A stretch of 64,000 bases of DNA from Vicingaceae bacterium (lineage in GTDB: Bacteria; Bacteroidota; Bacteroidia; Flavobacteriales_E; Vicingaceae): the NCBI GenBank assembly GCA_018402765.1, contig JAGYIE010000001.1, positions 124,001-188,000 on the forward strand, written 5' to 3'. Made by a program: the position numbers and the translations under genes. The notes beneath the pieces were generated by a model. That model was not told where the DNA came from and ran no database searches. It worked only from the letters and a program-made list of their open reading frames with translations. This document shows, piece by piece, positions 29,323 to 38,279 of the stretch (the first letter of the stretch is position 1; every line of letters starts with the position of its first letter).

Positions 29323-29635
29323 GTTTTGAGAGCGGTAGAAAAAGGGGTTATGGAAATACGACTACACGTAAACCTCAAGGCACTTTATTCTACAAGTTGT
29401 CAAAAATACTACTTTTTTTAAAAGTCTATGTAATTAACCATCTATCAGATGTGAACATCTGTTAGAAAGTTAGACATTACAATAGTCAAATGAGCTACTT
29501 TTACTTTATTCTATTGGTGAATCAAGGAGTAGTTCATTCATTTTAAGCATTTCTTATCTAGTGATAAAATGGATGACTTTTTCAAAAGTTAAACTACAAA
29601 TAACTTTTGCAAAGCTGCCACAATGGTAAAATTAT
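29323..29635. other. Intergenic region with a 24-bp palindrome
   Basis: 313 bp between the CDP-alcohol transferase start and the TonB-receptor stop. The only clear structure is a palindrome at 29442-29465 (CAGATGT-GA-ACATCTG core, extended by CTA/TAG), about 120 bp upstream of the transferase ATG. It lacks a T tract, so an operator is more likely than a terminator. Confidence 0.45.
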
Positions 29636-32176
29636 TTAGAATCTGAATTGTAATTTTATATTAAGTTGTCTAGATGTTAAGTAGTTTGGAACAGCATACT
29701 GTCGGTTAGATACATCAGTAACCCATAAATATGAAATGGTATTGTTCCGCTGTAAAAGGTTGAAAACTTCTGCACTTAGCCAAATACTTTTAAAGTGTCT
29801 AAAAGGATTTTTATCAGAAAGAACTTTATCTTCACTTTTTAAAATTTTGGCAAATCCAATATCAACTCTTAGATAAGAAGGAATCCTAAGGGTGTCCTTG
29901 TATCGTTCATAGGAGGGTGGGCCAAAAGGTAAACCAGAAGCATAATGGAAAGTGATGTTTGCTTTTAAAGTTGGGTTATTTGGTAAATAATCTTGAAAAA
30001 ACAGACTAAAGTTGAATCTATTATCTGTAGGTCTTGGAATATATCCGGGTTCATACTTTATACTATCAACTGCAGTATTGTTAAACGTAAATCCTGAAAT
30101 TATTTTTTCTCCATCACTGTTAAAATAGTCATAGTAAAAGTCATCTTTGATATCTTCTTCTGTGCGCATTAACCCAAAGGTAGCCCATGACTCAACACCT
30201 TTTACAAATTCTCCATTTACCTTCATATCCATACCCACTGCATAAGCATTGGCATTATTTTCTGCATAGTACCGAATTCTTACGTTATCAACTTCGTAAG
30301 GAATTATGTTGGTCATATGCTTATAATAAACTTCAGTTGTCCACTTAAAAGGTCTATCCCAAGCTTTAAAATTATAATCCGCTGCTGCAACTATTTGAAC
30401 TGATTGCTGCGCTTTAATATTTTTATTTAACTCACCTTCAAAGTTTCTTAATTCTCTGTAAAATGGAGCTTGATAATAGTACCCACCTGACAATCTAAAA
30501 AGATAATCTCTTTTCCAATTTGGCTTATAGGCTACACTAGCCCTTGGGCTTAAAATGTTTTCATTATTAAACGTCCAATAGTTGGTTCTTACTCCTGCAG
30601 TAAAACTAAGCTCTGATGTATCTTTGAGACGGTAATTCCAATTGCGCTGTAAATAGGCAGTTACTCGATTTGAATTGATTTCATTTTGAGCTTTAAATAC
30701 ACTAGAAAGTGTTAGTTCCTTATTTCTTATTTGTGGTATTTGACTAGTATCATAACCAACAACATCTTTTGGTTTAGGTATAGAAAAACCCGCAGAGTCT
30801 AACATTTTCCACTCACTTAGCTTATCCTTGATCATTTCACGTTGAACCTTAGCACCCCATTCCCAACTTCCGTTATCTACAAATAGTTTCCCTTTGTGTT
30901 GTGTGTTTACAACGGTTACTTGAAGTGTATTTCTCGCGTGATCTCTAAATCCTCCAACTCCTCTGTTAAAAGCAACATCACCAAAATTATCGCTGCCTAA
31001 GTCTCTTTCTAGTTCATCAATAAAATACTCACCTAAGATATCAAATGTTTCATCTTCAAAAGCTCTGTAAGCAGATGTAATAAACTTTAAATTTAGATTA
31101 CTACTTGCTTTATATTCATTAGTTAATGCACCAAAATAGGTTTCGTAATTATTGACTTCTTGGCCTTCGAAATAAATGGTAAGCCTCAAAGCCTCGTTTA
31201 CAGTTCCAAAATCTGTGGTTCTCGTTTGAGGGATAAAGTTGTATTCATTTCTAGCTATATTTCCTAAAAAGCCTATTTCCCACTTATCGGAAATATCATA
31301 AGTTAAATACGTTTGTACATCTAAGAAATTTGGCCGGTATTGACCATCAGTGTCGAGACTACCAAGTACATAACGATTAGTTCTATAGCGAACTCCAGCC
31401 AAGTAAGTAAATCGATGATTGCCAGGAGATCCTTCAATATGCATACTTGCTCCTTGTAAACTTCCCGTAACAGATCCCGCAAATTTGTTTGGTTCTTTAT
31501 AATCTATAGCAAGTGCAGATGAGAATTTATCTCCATATTTTGCATCAAAACCACCTGCAGAGAACTCAATACCTGATACTAAATCAGAATTGATAAAACT
31601 TAGACCTTCTTGCTGTCCTGATCGAACCAAGAATGGTCTATATATTTCAACATCATTGACATAAATGAGGTTTTCATCAAAATTTCCACCTCGTACTGAA
31701 TATTGACTACTTAACTCATTATTTGAAGTTACTCCCGGCAAAGTTTTAATGATTGCCTCAAAATTTCCTGAAGGATTAGCTAGATAAGTAATATCTTTAG
31801 GGTCTATGCGTTGCATAGTGCTAGTGCGCTTTCTCTCATCTTGTATATCAACCCCACCTATTTCATATGATCTTGATTTTAGCGTAAAAACTATTTGTCT
31901 AACTTCCTTATTTTTAAAATATAGATCAACTACATCTAATTCATAGCTTATATGACTAATAATAATTTTAATGTTCTTTTCTGCAGGCACATCTAATTCA
32001 AACTCACCTAAACTATTTGATGTTGCTCCGCCACTTTGGTTACTTACGGAAACATTAACCCCAAAAATAGCGTTACCATTATCGTCCTTAATCGCACCAA
32101 TTATGGTAGCTTCTTGTCCAACTAGCAGGAAAGTAGTCAGGAGTAAACTGATAGCGAGGAAGACATTTTTTAACAT
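29636..32176 (-). CDS. TonB-dependent outer-membrane receptor with carboxypeptidase-like N-terminal domain
   Basis: About 846 residues from ATG 32176 (the longer frame begins with TTG). A signal peptide ends at LLVGQ. Residues 25-110 form a carboxypeptidase-regulatory-like domain (IIGAIKDDNGNAIFGVNVSV). Then comes the plug (TLPGVTSNNELSSQYSVRGG, NFDENLIYVNDVEIYRPF), and about 600 residues of barrel end in RQLNIKLQFRF. It imports an unknown ligand through TonB. No SusD-like partner is adjacent, which argues against glycan uptake of the SusCD type. Divergent from the NUDIX gene. Confidence 0.92.
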   Translation of the reverse strand: MLKNVFLAISLLLTTFLLVGQEATIIGAIKDDNGNAIFGVNVSVSNQSGGATSNSLGEFELDVPAEKNIKIIISHISYELDVVDLYFKNKEVRQIVFTLKSRSYEIGGVDIQDERKRTSTMQRIDPKDITYLANPSGNFEAIIKTLPGVTSNNELSSQYSVRGGNFDENLIYVNDVEIYRPFLVRSGQQEGLSFINSDLVSGIEFSAGGFDAKYGDKFSSALAIDYKEPNKFAGSVTGSLQGASMHIEGSPGNHRFTYLAGVRYRTNRYVLGSLDTDGQYRPNFLDVQTYLTYDISDKWEIGFLGNIARNEYNFIPQTRTTDFGTVNEALRLTIYFEGQEVNNYETYFGALTNEYKASSNLNLKFITSAYRAFEDETFDILGEYFIDELERDLGSDNFGDVAFNRGVGGFRDHARNTLQVTVVNTQHKGKLFVDNGSWEWGAKVQREMIKDKLSEWKMLDSAGFSIPKPKDVVGYDTSQIPQIRNKELTLSSVFKAQNEINSNRVTAYLQRNWNYRLKDTSELSFTAGVRTNYWTFNNENILSPRASVAYKPNWKRDYLFRLSGGYYYQAPFYRELRNFEGELNKNIKAQQSVQIVAAADYNFKAWDRPFKWTTEVYYKHMTNIIPYEVDNVRIRYYAENNANAYAVGMDMKVNGEFVKGVESWATFGLMRTEEDIKDDFYYDYFNSDGEKIISGFTFNNTAVDSIKYEPGYIPRPTDNRFNFSLFFQDYLPNNPTLKANITFHYASGLPFGPPSYERYKDTLRIPSYLRVDIGFAKILKSEDKVLSDKNPFRHFKSIWLSAEVFNLLQRNNTISYLWVTDVSNRQYAVPNYLTSRQLNIKLQFRF

Positions 32177-32272
32177 AAGCGACAAAAGTAGTAAAATCGG
32201 GTTTGCAAAACCGAACTTTTACAGGAGTAAAAACAGCTCTACTTTTGTTTTATTGCATTACTAGCAAAAGAA

Positions 32273-32731
32273 ATGGGTGATATCAGTCAAATTAAAAAGT
32301 TTAATGTAAGAGTTTATGGCATTTTGCGTTCTTATGACCGTAAGCATGTTTTACTTTCTGATGAGTATAAATTTGGATTGGCATTCACTAAATTCCCGGG
32401 CGGTGGACTAGAATTCGGCGAAGGGATACTAGATGCACTTAAAAGAGAATTTCAAGAAGAACTGTCAATAGAGGTAATCGATACCTCTCTATTTTTTGTA
32501 AATGAAGCATTCCAAGCCTCTGCTTTTGGGAGAGATGAACAATTGATAACCGTTTATTATTTAGTAGATAGCTTTAAAAACGAATTGCCTTCTACAACTA
32601 CTCATAAGTTTGATTTCGAAGAAAGGGAAGATCAGCAGGCATTTCGTTGGATTTCTATCAATAAACTTTCAGAAGATGAAATGACTTTTCCCATTGATAA
32701 ACTGATTGTGTCTAAAATCAAAAATTTATAA
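32273..32731 (+). CDS. NUDIX hydrolase
   Basis: 152 residues. The Nudix box is GGLEFGEGILDALKREFQEE followed by LSIEV, matching Gx5Ex7REUxEExGU except serine for the last glycine. The fold hydrolyses nucleoside diphosphates linked to another group; the substrate cannot be read from sequence. It lies between the TonB receptor and the B12 riboswitch but has its own start and is 80 bp upstream of the riboswitch promoter, so it is not part of the B12 operon. Confidence 0.9.
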   Translation: MGDISQIKKFNVRVYGILRSYDRKHVLLSDEYKFGLAFTKFPGGGLEFGEGILDALKREFQEELSIEVIDTSLFFVNEAFQASAFGRDEQLITVYYLVDSFKNELPSTTTHKFDFEEREDQQAFRWISINKLSEDEMTFPIDKLIVSKIKNL

Positions 32732-32776
32732 ATGAGTAATATGAATTGATTTATTTGTTAAATATTATCGTTAGCC

Positions 32777-32806
32777 ATTGTGAATTAAAAAAATGATATA
32801 CCTTTG
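32777..32806 (+). promoter_or_regulatory. Bacteroidota-type promoter for the B12 operon
   Basis: A TTG (32778-32780) is spaced 18 bp from TACCTTTG (32799-32806), matching the phylum consensus TTTG/TTG - about 19 bp - TAnnTTTG. The expected transcription start falls within a few bases of the first riboswitch helix. Confidence 0.7.
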
Positions 32807-32810
32807 CAAT

Positions 32811-32984
32811 GTTATTGGTTTTTGATGCTTTTGTATCAAGATTAAAAGGGAATTCGGTGAGAATCCGAGACTGTTCCCGCAGCTGTAAGCTTCAATAACT
32901 CTTTTACAATCCTTTGCCACTGTTCAGTTTACTGGGCGGGAAGGCTGCTAAAAGAGGAAGCGAGTCAGAAGACCTGCCTATAAC
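32811..32984 (+). promoter_or_regulatory. Cobalamin (AdoCbl) riboswitch
   Basis: All core elements of the B12 riboswitch appear in order: GGGAATTCGGTGAGAATCC with CTGTTCCCGCAGCTGTAAGC, the GCCACTG segment (32916-32922), GGGCGGGAAGGCTG, and the B12 box AGCGAGTCAGAAGACCTGCC at 32959-32978. P1 is formed by GTTATTGG (32811-32818) and CCTATAAC (32977-32984) with one mismatch. When cobalamin is bound it should shut down the downstream uptake operon. A 117-nt expression platform separates it from the first gene; no obvious intrinsic terminator was seen there. Confidence 0.97.
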
Positions 32985-33101
32985 TTTAATTAATGCTTTC
33001 GGGATAAAAGTGAATTGTTAGGTTATAGTTTATGGCGCCCTATGGTGTAATCTTCCTTTTCAATTTTCCCGGTTTATTTATTCATTTATAATTATAAACC
33101 G

Positions 33102-34361
33102 ATGAGAAAAAAGTTACTCATGTTTACCGCAGTTTTATCTGCAACCGCTTTGTCAGCGCAACAAGCCATTATCGTGAATGGTGGACAATATGGAAATCCA
33201 AATAATAATGTGAATCTGGTCAGTTATGACATTAAAACCGATGTCTATACCACCATAGATACTATTCACACACAATCTGTTCAAACGTTATTAGTAGAAG
33301 GCAATGTAGCTTATATCGCTGCTCAAGATTCGATTGTTTCTTATGATTTAAACACAAATAGGCGAATAGCGGCAGCCCCCTTTAATGGATTAAGCACCAA
33401 AGCACTTTCAATATATAATAACAAATTATTAGTCGGTAATTGGTACGGTAAAACAACTGATAACCTTTATGCTTTTGATAAGTCAACTTTAGTGCTAATA
33501 GACTCTGTTTCCCAAATAACAAAAGGAGTTTCCAATATGTTGGTTCATAATGATTCATTATATATCGCTCAGAATTATACCTCTTCAGGTTTTACAGATT
33601 CTGCAGGATATATCTCTGTAGTAGATTTAAATTCCATGAACTTTGTCAGAAATATTACTTTTTCAAACAATGGTGAAGGATTGGGCTTTTTAGTAAAAAA
33701 CACTGCGGAGACAGGCTTTTTAGGAATTAATACCAATTCTATCGTTCAATATGATTTTACAACTAGGACAATTTCTTCTTCCCCATCTATTTTTAGATTA
33801 TCAGCAGGAGCTGCAAAATATGCTAGAAAAGGAGATACCCTTTTTTTACAAGTCAACGATAATATTGGTTCAATAAGCTTATCATCAGGAAATATAATAG
33901 ACACTAACATTGTAGCATACAGGCCAACCTCTTTTACTGTTGATACCTTATCAAATACCATTTACGCTACTTCTACTGATTTCTTTAGTTATAGAGAGGG
34001 AAAAGTTTTTGATCAAAATGGAACTGAATTAGATACATTGATCGTTGGATATTCTCCTGAGATAGTTCAGATCTACTATGGAAATGTTACATCTACAGAT
34101 TATTTTGAAAAAGAATTGATGTCGTTTTCTGTATTTCCGAATCCGGCTTCCAATCAAGTAATTATTGATCTTAATACATTTAAGCCAGCATCCTATATAG
34201 CATTAAAAATAATAGATATTTCGGGCAAAATAGTTCAAGAAAAAAACTTTTCGTCAATGAATGTGTTTAGCTTGGCTATCGATAATTTAACTTCAGGTAT
34301 TTACTTGATTAATTTGCAAACCGAAAGGTATGTAGGTTTTCAAAAATTGATCGTGAAGTGA
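33102..34361 (+). CDS. Secreted beta-propeller protein with T9SS sorting domain, B12 operon
   Basis: 419 residues. A signal peptide (ends near ALSA) is followed by about 300 residues of propeller-like repeats (VNLVSYDIKTDVYTTI, NVAYIAAQDSIVSYDLNT, KSTLVLIDSVS), similar to YncE/DUF5074 proteins such as BtuG. The last 80 residues are a type A T9SS sorting domain (FSVFPNPASNQVIIDL ... SGIYLINLQTE). The protein should be exported to the cell surface by the type IX system. As first gene after the B12 riboswitch, it is a good candidate for surface cobalamin capture. The ligand is inferred from context. Confidence 0.82.
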   Translation: MRKKLLMFTAVLSATALSAQQAIIVNGGQYGNPNNNVNLVSYDIKTDVYTTIDTIHTQSVQTLLVEGNVAYIAAQDSIVSYDLNTNRRIAAAPFNGLSTKALSIYNNKLLVGNWYGKTTDNLYAFDKSTLVLIDSVSQITKGVSNMLVHNDSLYIAQNYTSSGFTDSAGYISVVDLNSMNFVRNITFSNNGEGLGFLVKNTAETGFLGINTNSIVQYDFTTRTISSSPSIFRLSAGAAKYARKGDTLFLQVNDNIGSISLSSGNIIDTNIVAYRPTSFTVDTLSNTIYATSTDFFSYREGKVFDQNGTELDTLIVGYSPEIVQIYYGNVTSTDYFEKELMSFSVFPNPASNQVIIDLNTFKPASYIALKIIDISGKIVQEKNFSSMNVFSLAIDNLTSGIYLINLQTERYVGFQKLIVK

Positions 34362-35338
34362 TGCTTCGAATGTTCTTAAATAGTCTATTTGTTTGCTTTT
34401 TGAGTGTTGCTTATGCTCAGGGCCCTTATGCTGCACAGGCTGGTTTGGCGGGCAGTTCTGCTATTCATAAGGATTCTAGTATAATATTGGCTTGGGCAAA
34501 CAAATGCGTACTCCAAAGAGGTCTGCAAAATATTGCAGATTCCTCTTTGGGATATGCTACTGTTGGCACCATTATTTCACCAACGGGAAAAGCCGGAGAA
34601 AATGGCATTTTAAGTTTAGGAGATGGGGGAGTAGCAATTTTAGAATTTCCTCATCCAATAAAGGACGGACCAGGCTACGATTTTGTTGTTTTCGAAAATT
34701 CATTTCTGCCAACATTTTTAGAGTTGGCTTTTGTGGAAGTGAGTTCTGATGGAATTAATTTCTTCCGATTCCCATCCCATTCATTAACAGATACAGCTAA
34801 TCCCATCGGTGGTTTTGGTAGCATAGAAGCGAGCAATATTAATAATTTAGCAGGTAAATATATAGCCAATTATGGCACTCCATTTGATCTTATTGAATTG
34901 CCCAATAGTCCGCTGTTAGATAAGCAACAAATTACGCATGTCAAAGTTATTGACGTAGTTGGCACGATAAATCCTCAATACGCCAGTTATGACACTGCAA
35001 ATAGAGCAATTCAAGACCCTTACCCAACACCTTATCCTAGTTCGGGGTTTGATTTGGATGCAATAGGTGTAATTCACATTGCAACTACAGGACTAGTTGA
35101 GCATCAATCTATAATTAAACAAGTTTATCCAAACCCTTCAAATGATGTAATTTATATACAATTAGTTGAAAAGGAATATAGAAATGCCGTTTTTGAGATT
35201 ATAAATTCACGCGGTTTAAGTGTTTTATCGGGACGTTTTGTCGATAAGTTAAATATATCAATGCTAAAAAGTGGTATTTACTATTTGCGTGTAACTTCTG
35301 ATGACGAGCAGACAACCATAAAAATCATTAAGAATTGA
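34361..35338 (+). CDS. T9SS-secreted protein of unknown function, B12 operon
   Basis: About 325 residues; ATG 34361 overlaps the preceding TGA by one base. A signal peptide ends near AYAQ. The middle (about 80-240) has a conserved-looking beta-sandwich pattern: ILEFPHPIKDGPGYDFVVFE, FVEVSSDGINFFRF and SSGFDLDAIGVIH. A T9SS type A sorting domain closes it (VYPNPSNDVIYIQLV ... SGIYYLRVTSD). Proteins of this type accompany B12 uptake genes in other Bacteroidota. It may be a cobalamin-binding or enzyme-like surface protein; nothing in the sequence fixes its activity. Confidence 0.75.
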   Translation: MLRMFLNSLFVCFLSVAYAQGPYAAQAGLAGSSAIHKDSSIILAWANKCVLQRGLQNIADSSLGYATVGTIISPTGKAGENGILSLGDGGVAILEFPHPIKDGPGYDFVVFENSFLPTFLELAFVEVSSDGINFFRFPSHSLTDTANPIGGFGSIEASNINNLAGKYIANYGTPFDLIELPNSPLLDKQQITHVKVIDVVGTINPQYASYDTANRAIQDPYPTPYPSSGFDLDAIGVIHIATTGLVEHQSIIKQVYPNPSNDVIYIQLVEKEYRNAVFEIINSRGLSVLSGRFVDKLNISMLKSGIYYLRVTSDDEQTTIKIIKN

Positions 35339-37254
35339 TGCAACATAAGTTTTACATGTTGTTTTCTTTGCTTGCTTTTTCGGTTACAGTTATTGCCCAA
35401 GAAAATGTTTTAGATACAATCCATATTCCAACTGTTACAATACATAGAGCTCACGCAATAGATGCGAATAAAACCTCCTTTAAAACAGAACATATTGACT
35501 CTGTTAAAATGAGTCAGAAAAGTACAGGAACTTTAGCAGACGTTTTAAACGAACATTCGACAATTTTTGTAAAATCATATGGAGTAGGAGGACTTTCTTC
35601 TGTTTCATTTAGAGGAACTTCTGCCTCACACACCATGGTGCTTTGGAATGATATTCCAATTAACTCATCATTAAATGGGCAAATTGACTTTTCATTGATT
35701 CCATTAGCTTTTTTTGATGGGATAGAGATTGATTTTGGAGGTGCAAGTATAGAGAAAAATGCTGGCAGTATTGGCGGTAGTATCAATTTAAAAAATACCG
35801 TTGATTACCAAAATAAAGCTTCAGTTAGCTTACAACAGCAATTTGCAAGTTTTGGCAATAGTGGAACTTCAGGTAGAGTAAGTTTAGGTTCTTACCGGTT
35901 ACAATCAAATGTTAAATTCTTTAAAAAGCAAGGGGAAAATAACTTTGACTATATCAATAAAGGAAAAGAAGGCTTCCCAGAAGAAAAGTTAACAAATGCA
36001 AGGATTGACCAATATGGTATTTTGAATGAGTACTATTTTAAGCCTACAAGCAGCAGTCAACTAATGCTGCAATTGTCATTAATCAACACAGATAGAGAAA
36101 TTCCTGCTATAATGCTCGTAAATAATAATCGAGAATTGCAAAAAGACCAAGCACATAGAATTACATTAGGTTACGAATTAGAAAAGGAAAAATGGAAGCT
36201 TGATTTTAAGTCTAGTGGCTTTTCAGACCAATTAGATTATGAGAATCAATTACTTCAAAACAAGACGACTACAACATTTCAAGGAATCAAAAACTTAATT
36301 AATTTTAAGTGGTATCCAGCCAAAAAGCACCAACTAAATCTAAAATTTCATGCAGACCTGGATCAAGCATTAAGTCATTCATTCGCAGAAAGTAAAACTC
36401 TTGAAAGAAGAGCTGCTTTTGTAAATCATAACTTTATGCCTACAAAGCGCTTTAAATCTTCTTTAAATGTTAGGGGGGAGTCACTAACTAATCAAACAAG
36501 TTTTTTATTACCTGCTATTGGGTTTATTTACCAATTAGCCGAAGAAAAAAATTATTTATTAAGAGTAAATGCTTCATTAAATGCAAAATACCCAAATCTT
36601 AATGATCTTTTTTGGCAACCAGGTGGAAATCCAAACTTAAAAGTTGAACGCAGTAAAAATCTTGAATTTGGACTATCCAATAATTTTATATTTATAAATG
36701 ATTGGATGAATTTTAAGTTTGAAGCAACTGCATTTTATATGTTAATTACAGACTATATTCTTTGGCAACCAACTGCTTTTGGCTATTGGAAATCAGAAAA
36801 TTTGCAAGAAGTAATTAGCAAGGGAGGGGAGTTAAATTGTACGATTAGAACAAAATTTGGAAAATGGAGAAATACGACAACAGTCCAATATGGATATACC
36901 TCTTCAGTAAATCAATTAGCAAAACAAGATAATGATGCATCGAAAAACAAGCAGCTCATTTATGTGCCGGAGCATTCTGCCAATGTGTTTAGCCAATTTA
37001 ATTATTCTAGTTGGCAATTTATTTATCAACTAAATTATATTGGAGAAAGGTATACCACTACCGATAATTCTGATTTTTTACCATTTTATAATTTACATAA
37101 TTTTAAAGTTCAGAGAGGATTTAGTTTTAATAAACATCAATTTTCACTTTCTATCCAAATAAATAATTTATTTAATGAACGTTATCAGGCCATACAATGG
37201 AGACCAATGCCTGGTAGGAATTATGGAATAACACTAAACTATACAATTAATTAA
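35338..37254 (+). CDS. btuB: BtuB-like TonB-dependent cobalamin receptor
   Basis: About 638 residues; ATG 35338 overlaps the previous stop by one base. A signal peptide ends at VIAQ. The plug domain (SQKSTGTLADVLNEHSTIFV, GLSSVSFRGTSASHTMVLWN) is followed by a barrel that ends PMPGRNYGITLNYTIN. Size fits BtuB (about 600) rather than the longer SusC-type receptors. Cobalamin specificity rests on the riboswitch upstream and the btuFCD genes downstream. The 3' end overlaps the BtuG-like gene by one base. Confidence 0.88.
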   Translation: MQHKFYMLFSLLAFSVTVIAQENVLDTIHIPTVTIHRAHAIDANKTSFKTEHIDSVKMSQKSTGTLADVLNEHSTIFVKSYGVGGLSSVSFRGTSASHTMVLWNDIPINSSLNGQIDFSLIPLAFFDGIEIDFGGASIEKNAGSIGGSINLKNTVDYQNKASVSLQQQFASFGNSGTSGRVSLGSYRLQSNVKFFKKQGENNFDYINKGKEGFPEEKLTNARIDQYGILNEYYFKPTSSSQLMLQLSLINTDREIPAIMLVNNNRELQKDQAHRITLGYELEKEKWKLDFKSSGFSDQLDYENQLLQNKTTTTFQGIKNLINFKWYPAKKHQLNLKFHADLDQALSHSFAESKTLERRAAFVNHNFMPTKRFKSSLNVRGESLTNQTSFLLPAIGFIYQLAEEKNYLLRVNASLNAKYPNLNDLFWQPGGNPNLKVERSKNLEFGLSNNFIFINDWMNFKFEATAFYMLITDYILWQPTAFGYWKSENLQEVISKGGELNCTIRTKFGKWRNTTTVQYGYTSSVNQLAKQDNDASKNKQLIYVPEHSANVFSQFNYSSWQFIYQLNYIGERYTTTDNSDFLPFYNLHNFKVQRGFSFNKHQFSLSIQINNLFNERYQAIQWRPMPGRNYGITLNYTIN

Positions 37255-38279
37255 TGAAACCAGTAACTAGACTATATCTCGCTTTTTTATTACTTTTTTT
37301 TGGCTGTAAGAAAAGTGAAGACCCCATTCCTCAGGTATTTTTCAATATGGATGTAATTATCTTAAATGAAGGAAATTTTGGACAAGGGAATGCAACCATA
37401 GATTTATACAATAGTCGAGACAAGCGCCAACAATCAGATGTATTTAGAAGTAATAATCAAGGACGACCAATAGGAGATGTGATTCATTCTATGTATGTTG
37501 GCCAGGATACTGGGTTTGTAGTGGTAAATAATTCTCAAAAGGTAGAATTAATCGATTTAAATGATTTTAAATCATTGGGTACAATCAATGGACTGAATTC
37601 CCCTCGGTACTTTTTACCAATCTCTTCTACTAAGGCTTATGTATCTGACTTATACGCCAAATCTATTCATGTAATTGATCTTCAAAGAAAAGTGGTTAAT
37701 AAAACTATTCAAGCCAATGGTTGGACTGAGCAAATGGTAAAAATAGAAGATACTGTATATATTGCCGATATGAGCAATAATGAATTGATTCGAATTAACA
37801 GTAAGCTAGATACAATCTTAAGTCGCTCGGCACTTATTCGACAACCCAATAGCGTAGTAGTAGATAAGAATAATACTATATGGGTTCTATGTAGTGGAGG
37901 TTTTGATGAAGTTTTGCCACGGCTTTACCAAATTTCTACTTCAGGTAATGTTATTCAGTTTTTTGAATTTCAGTCTGTAAGCATGAGTCCAGGAAATTTG
38001 ATAATTGACGGTGAAGGAGAAAAACTTTATTATTTAAATGGGGGAGTTTATAGCCATTCAATTACGGCAACACAGTTGGCCAATGATCCTGTAATTCCAC
38101 AGGATGGTCGTCTATTATACAGTTTGGCCATTCATCCTAGTTCGGAGGAACTTTACGTGGCTGATGCAATAGATTATCAGCAAAATGGAGTCATTTATCG
38201 TTATTTAAAGTCAGGAGAGTTAGTTCATCAATTTAGGTCTGGTGGGGTTATTCCTGGTTCATTTCAGTTTCTACCATGA
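37254..38279 (+). CDS. BtuG-like propeller lipoprotein (DUF5074/YncE family)
   Basis: 341 residues with a lipoprotein signal (lipobox FFGC, Cys19). Seven-blade propeller repeats follow: DVIILNEGNFGQGNATIDLY, GFVVVNNSQKVELIDL, AYVSDLYAKSIHVIDL, VYIADMSNNELIRINS and IWVLCSGGFD. In Bacteroides, BtuG is a surface lipoprotein that binds B12 very tightly and passes it to BtuB. Position directly after btuB, overlapping by one base, supports the same role. It overlaps the next gene by 4 bp (ATGA). Confidence 0.85.
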   Translation: MKPVTRLYLAFLLLFFGCKKSEDPIPQVFFNMDVIILNEGNFGQGNATIDLYNSRDKRQQSDVFRSNNQGRPIGDVIHSMYVGQDTGFVVVNNSQKVELIDLNDFKSLGTINGLNSPRYFLPISSTKAYVSDLYAKSIHVIDLQRKVVNKTIQANGWTEQMVKIEDTVYIADMSNNELIRINSKLDTILSRSALIRQPNSVVVDKNNTIWVLCSGGFDEVLPRLYQISTSGNVIQFFEFQSVSMSPGNLIIDGEGEKLYYLNGGVYSHSITATQLANDPVIPQDGRLLYSLAIHPSSEELYVADAIDYQQNGVIYRYLKSGELVHQFRSGGVIPGSFQFLP

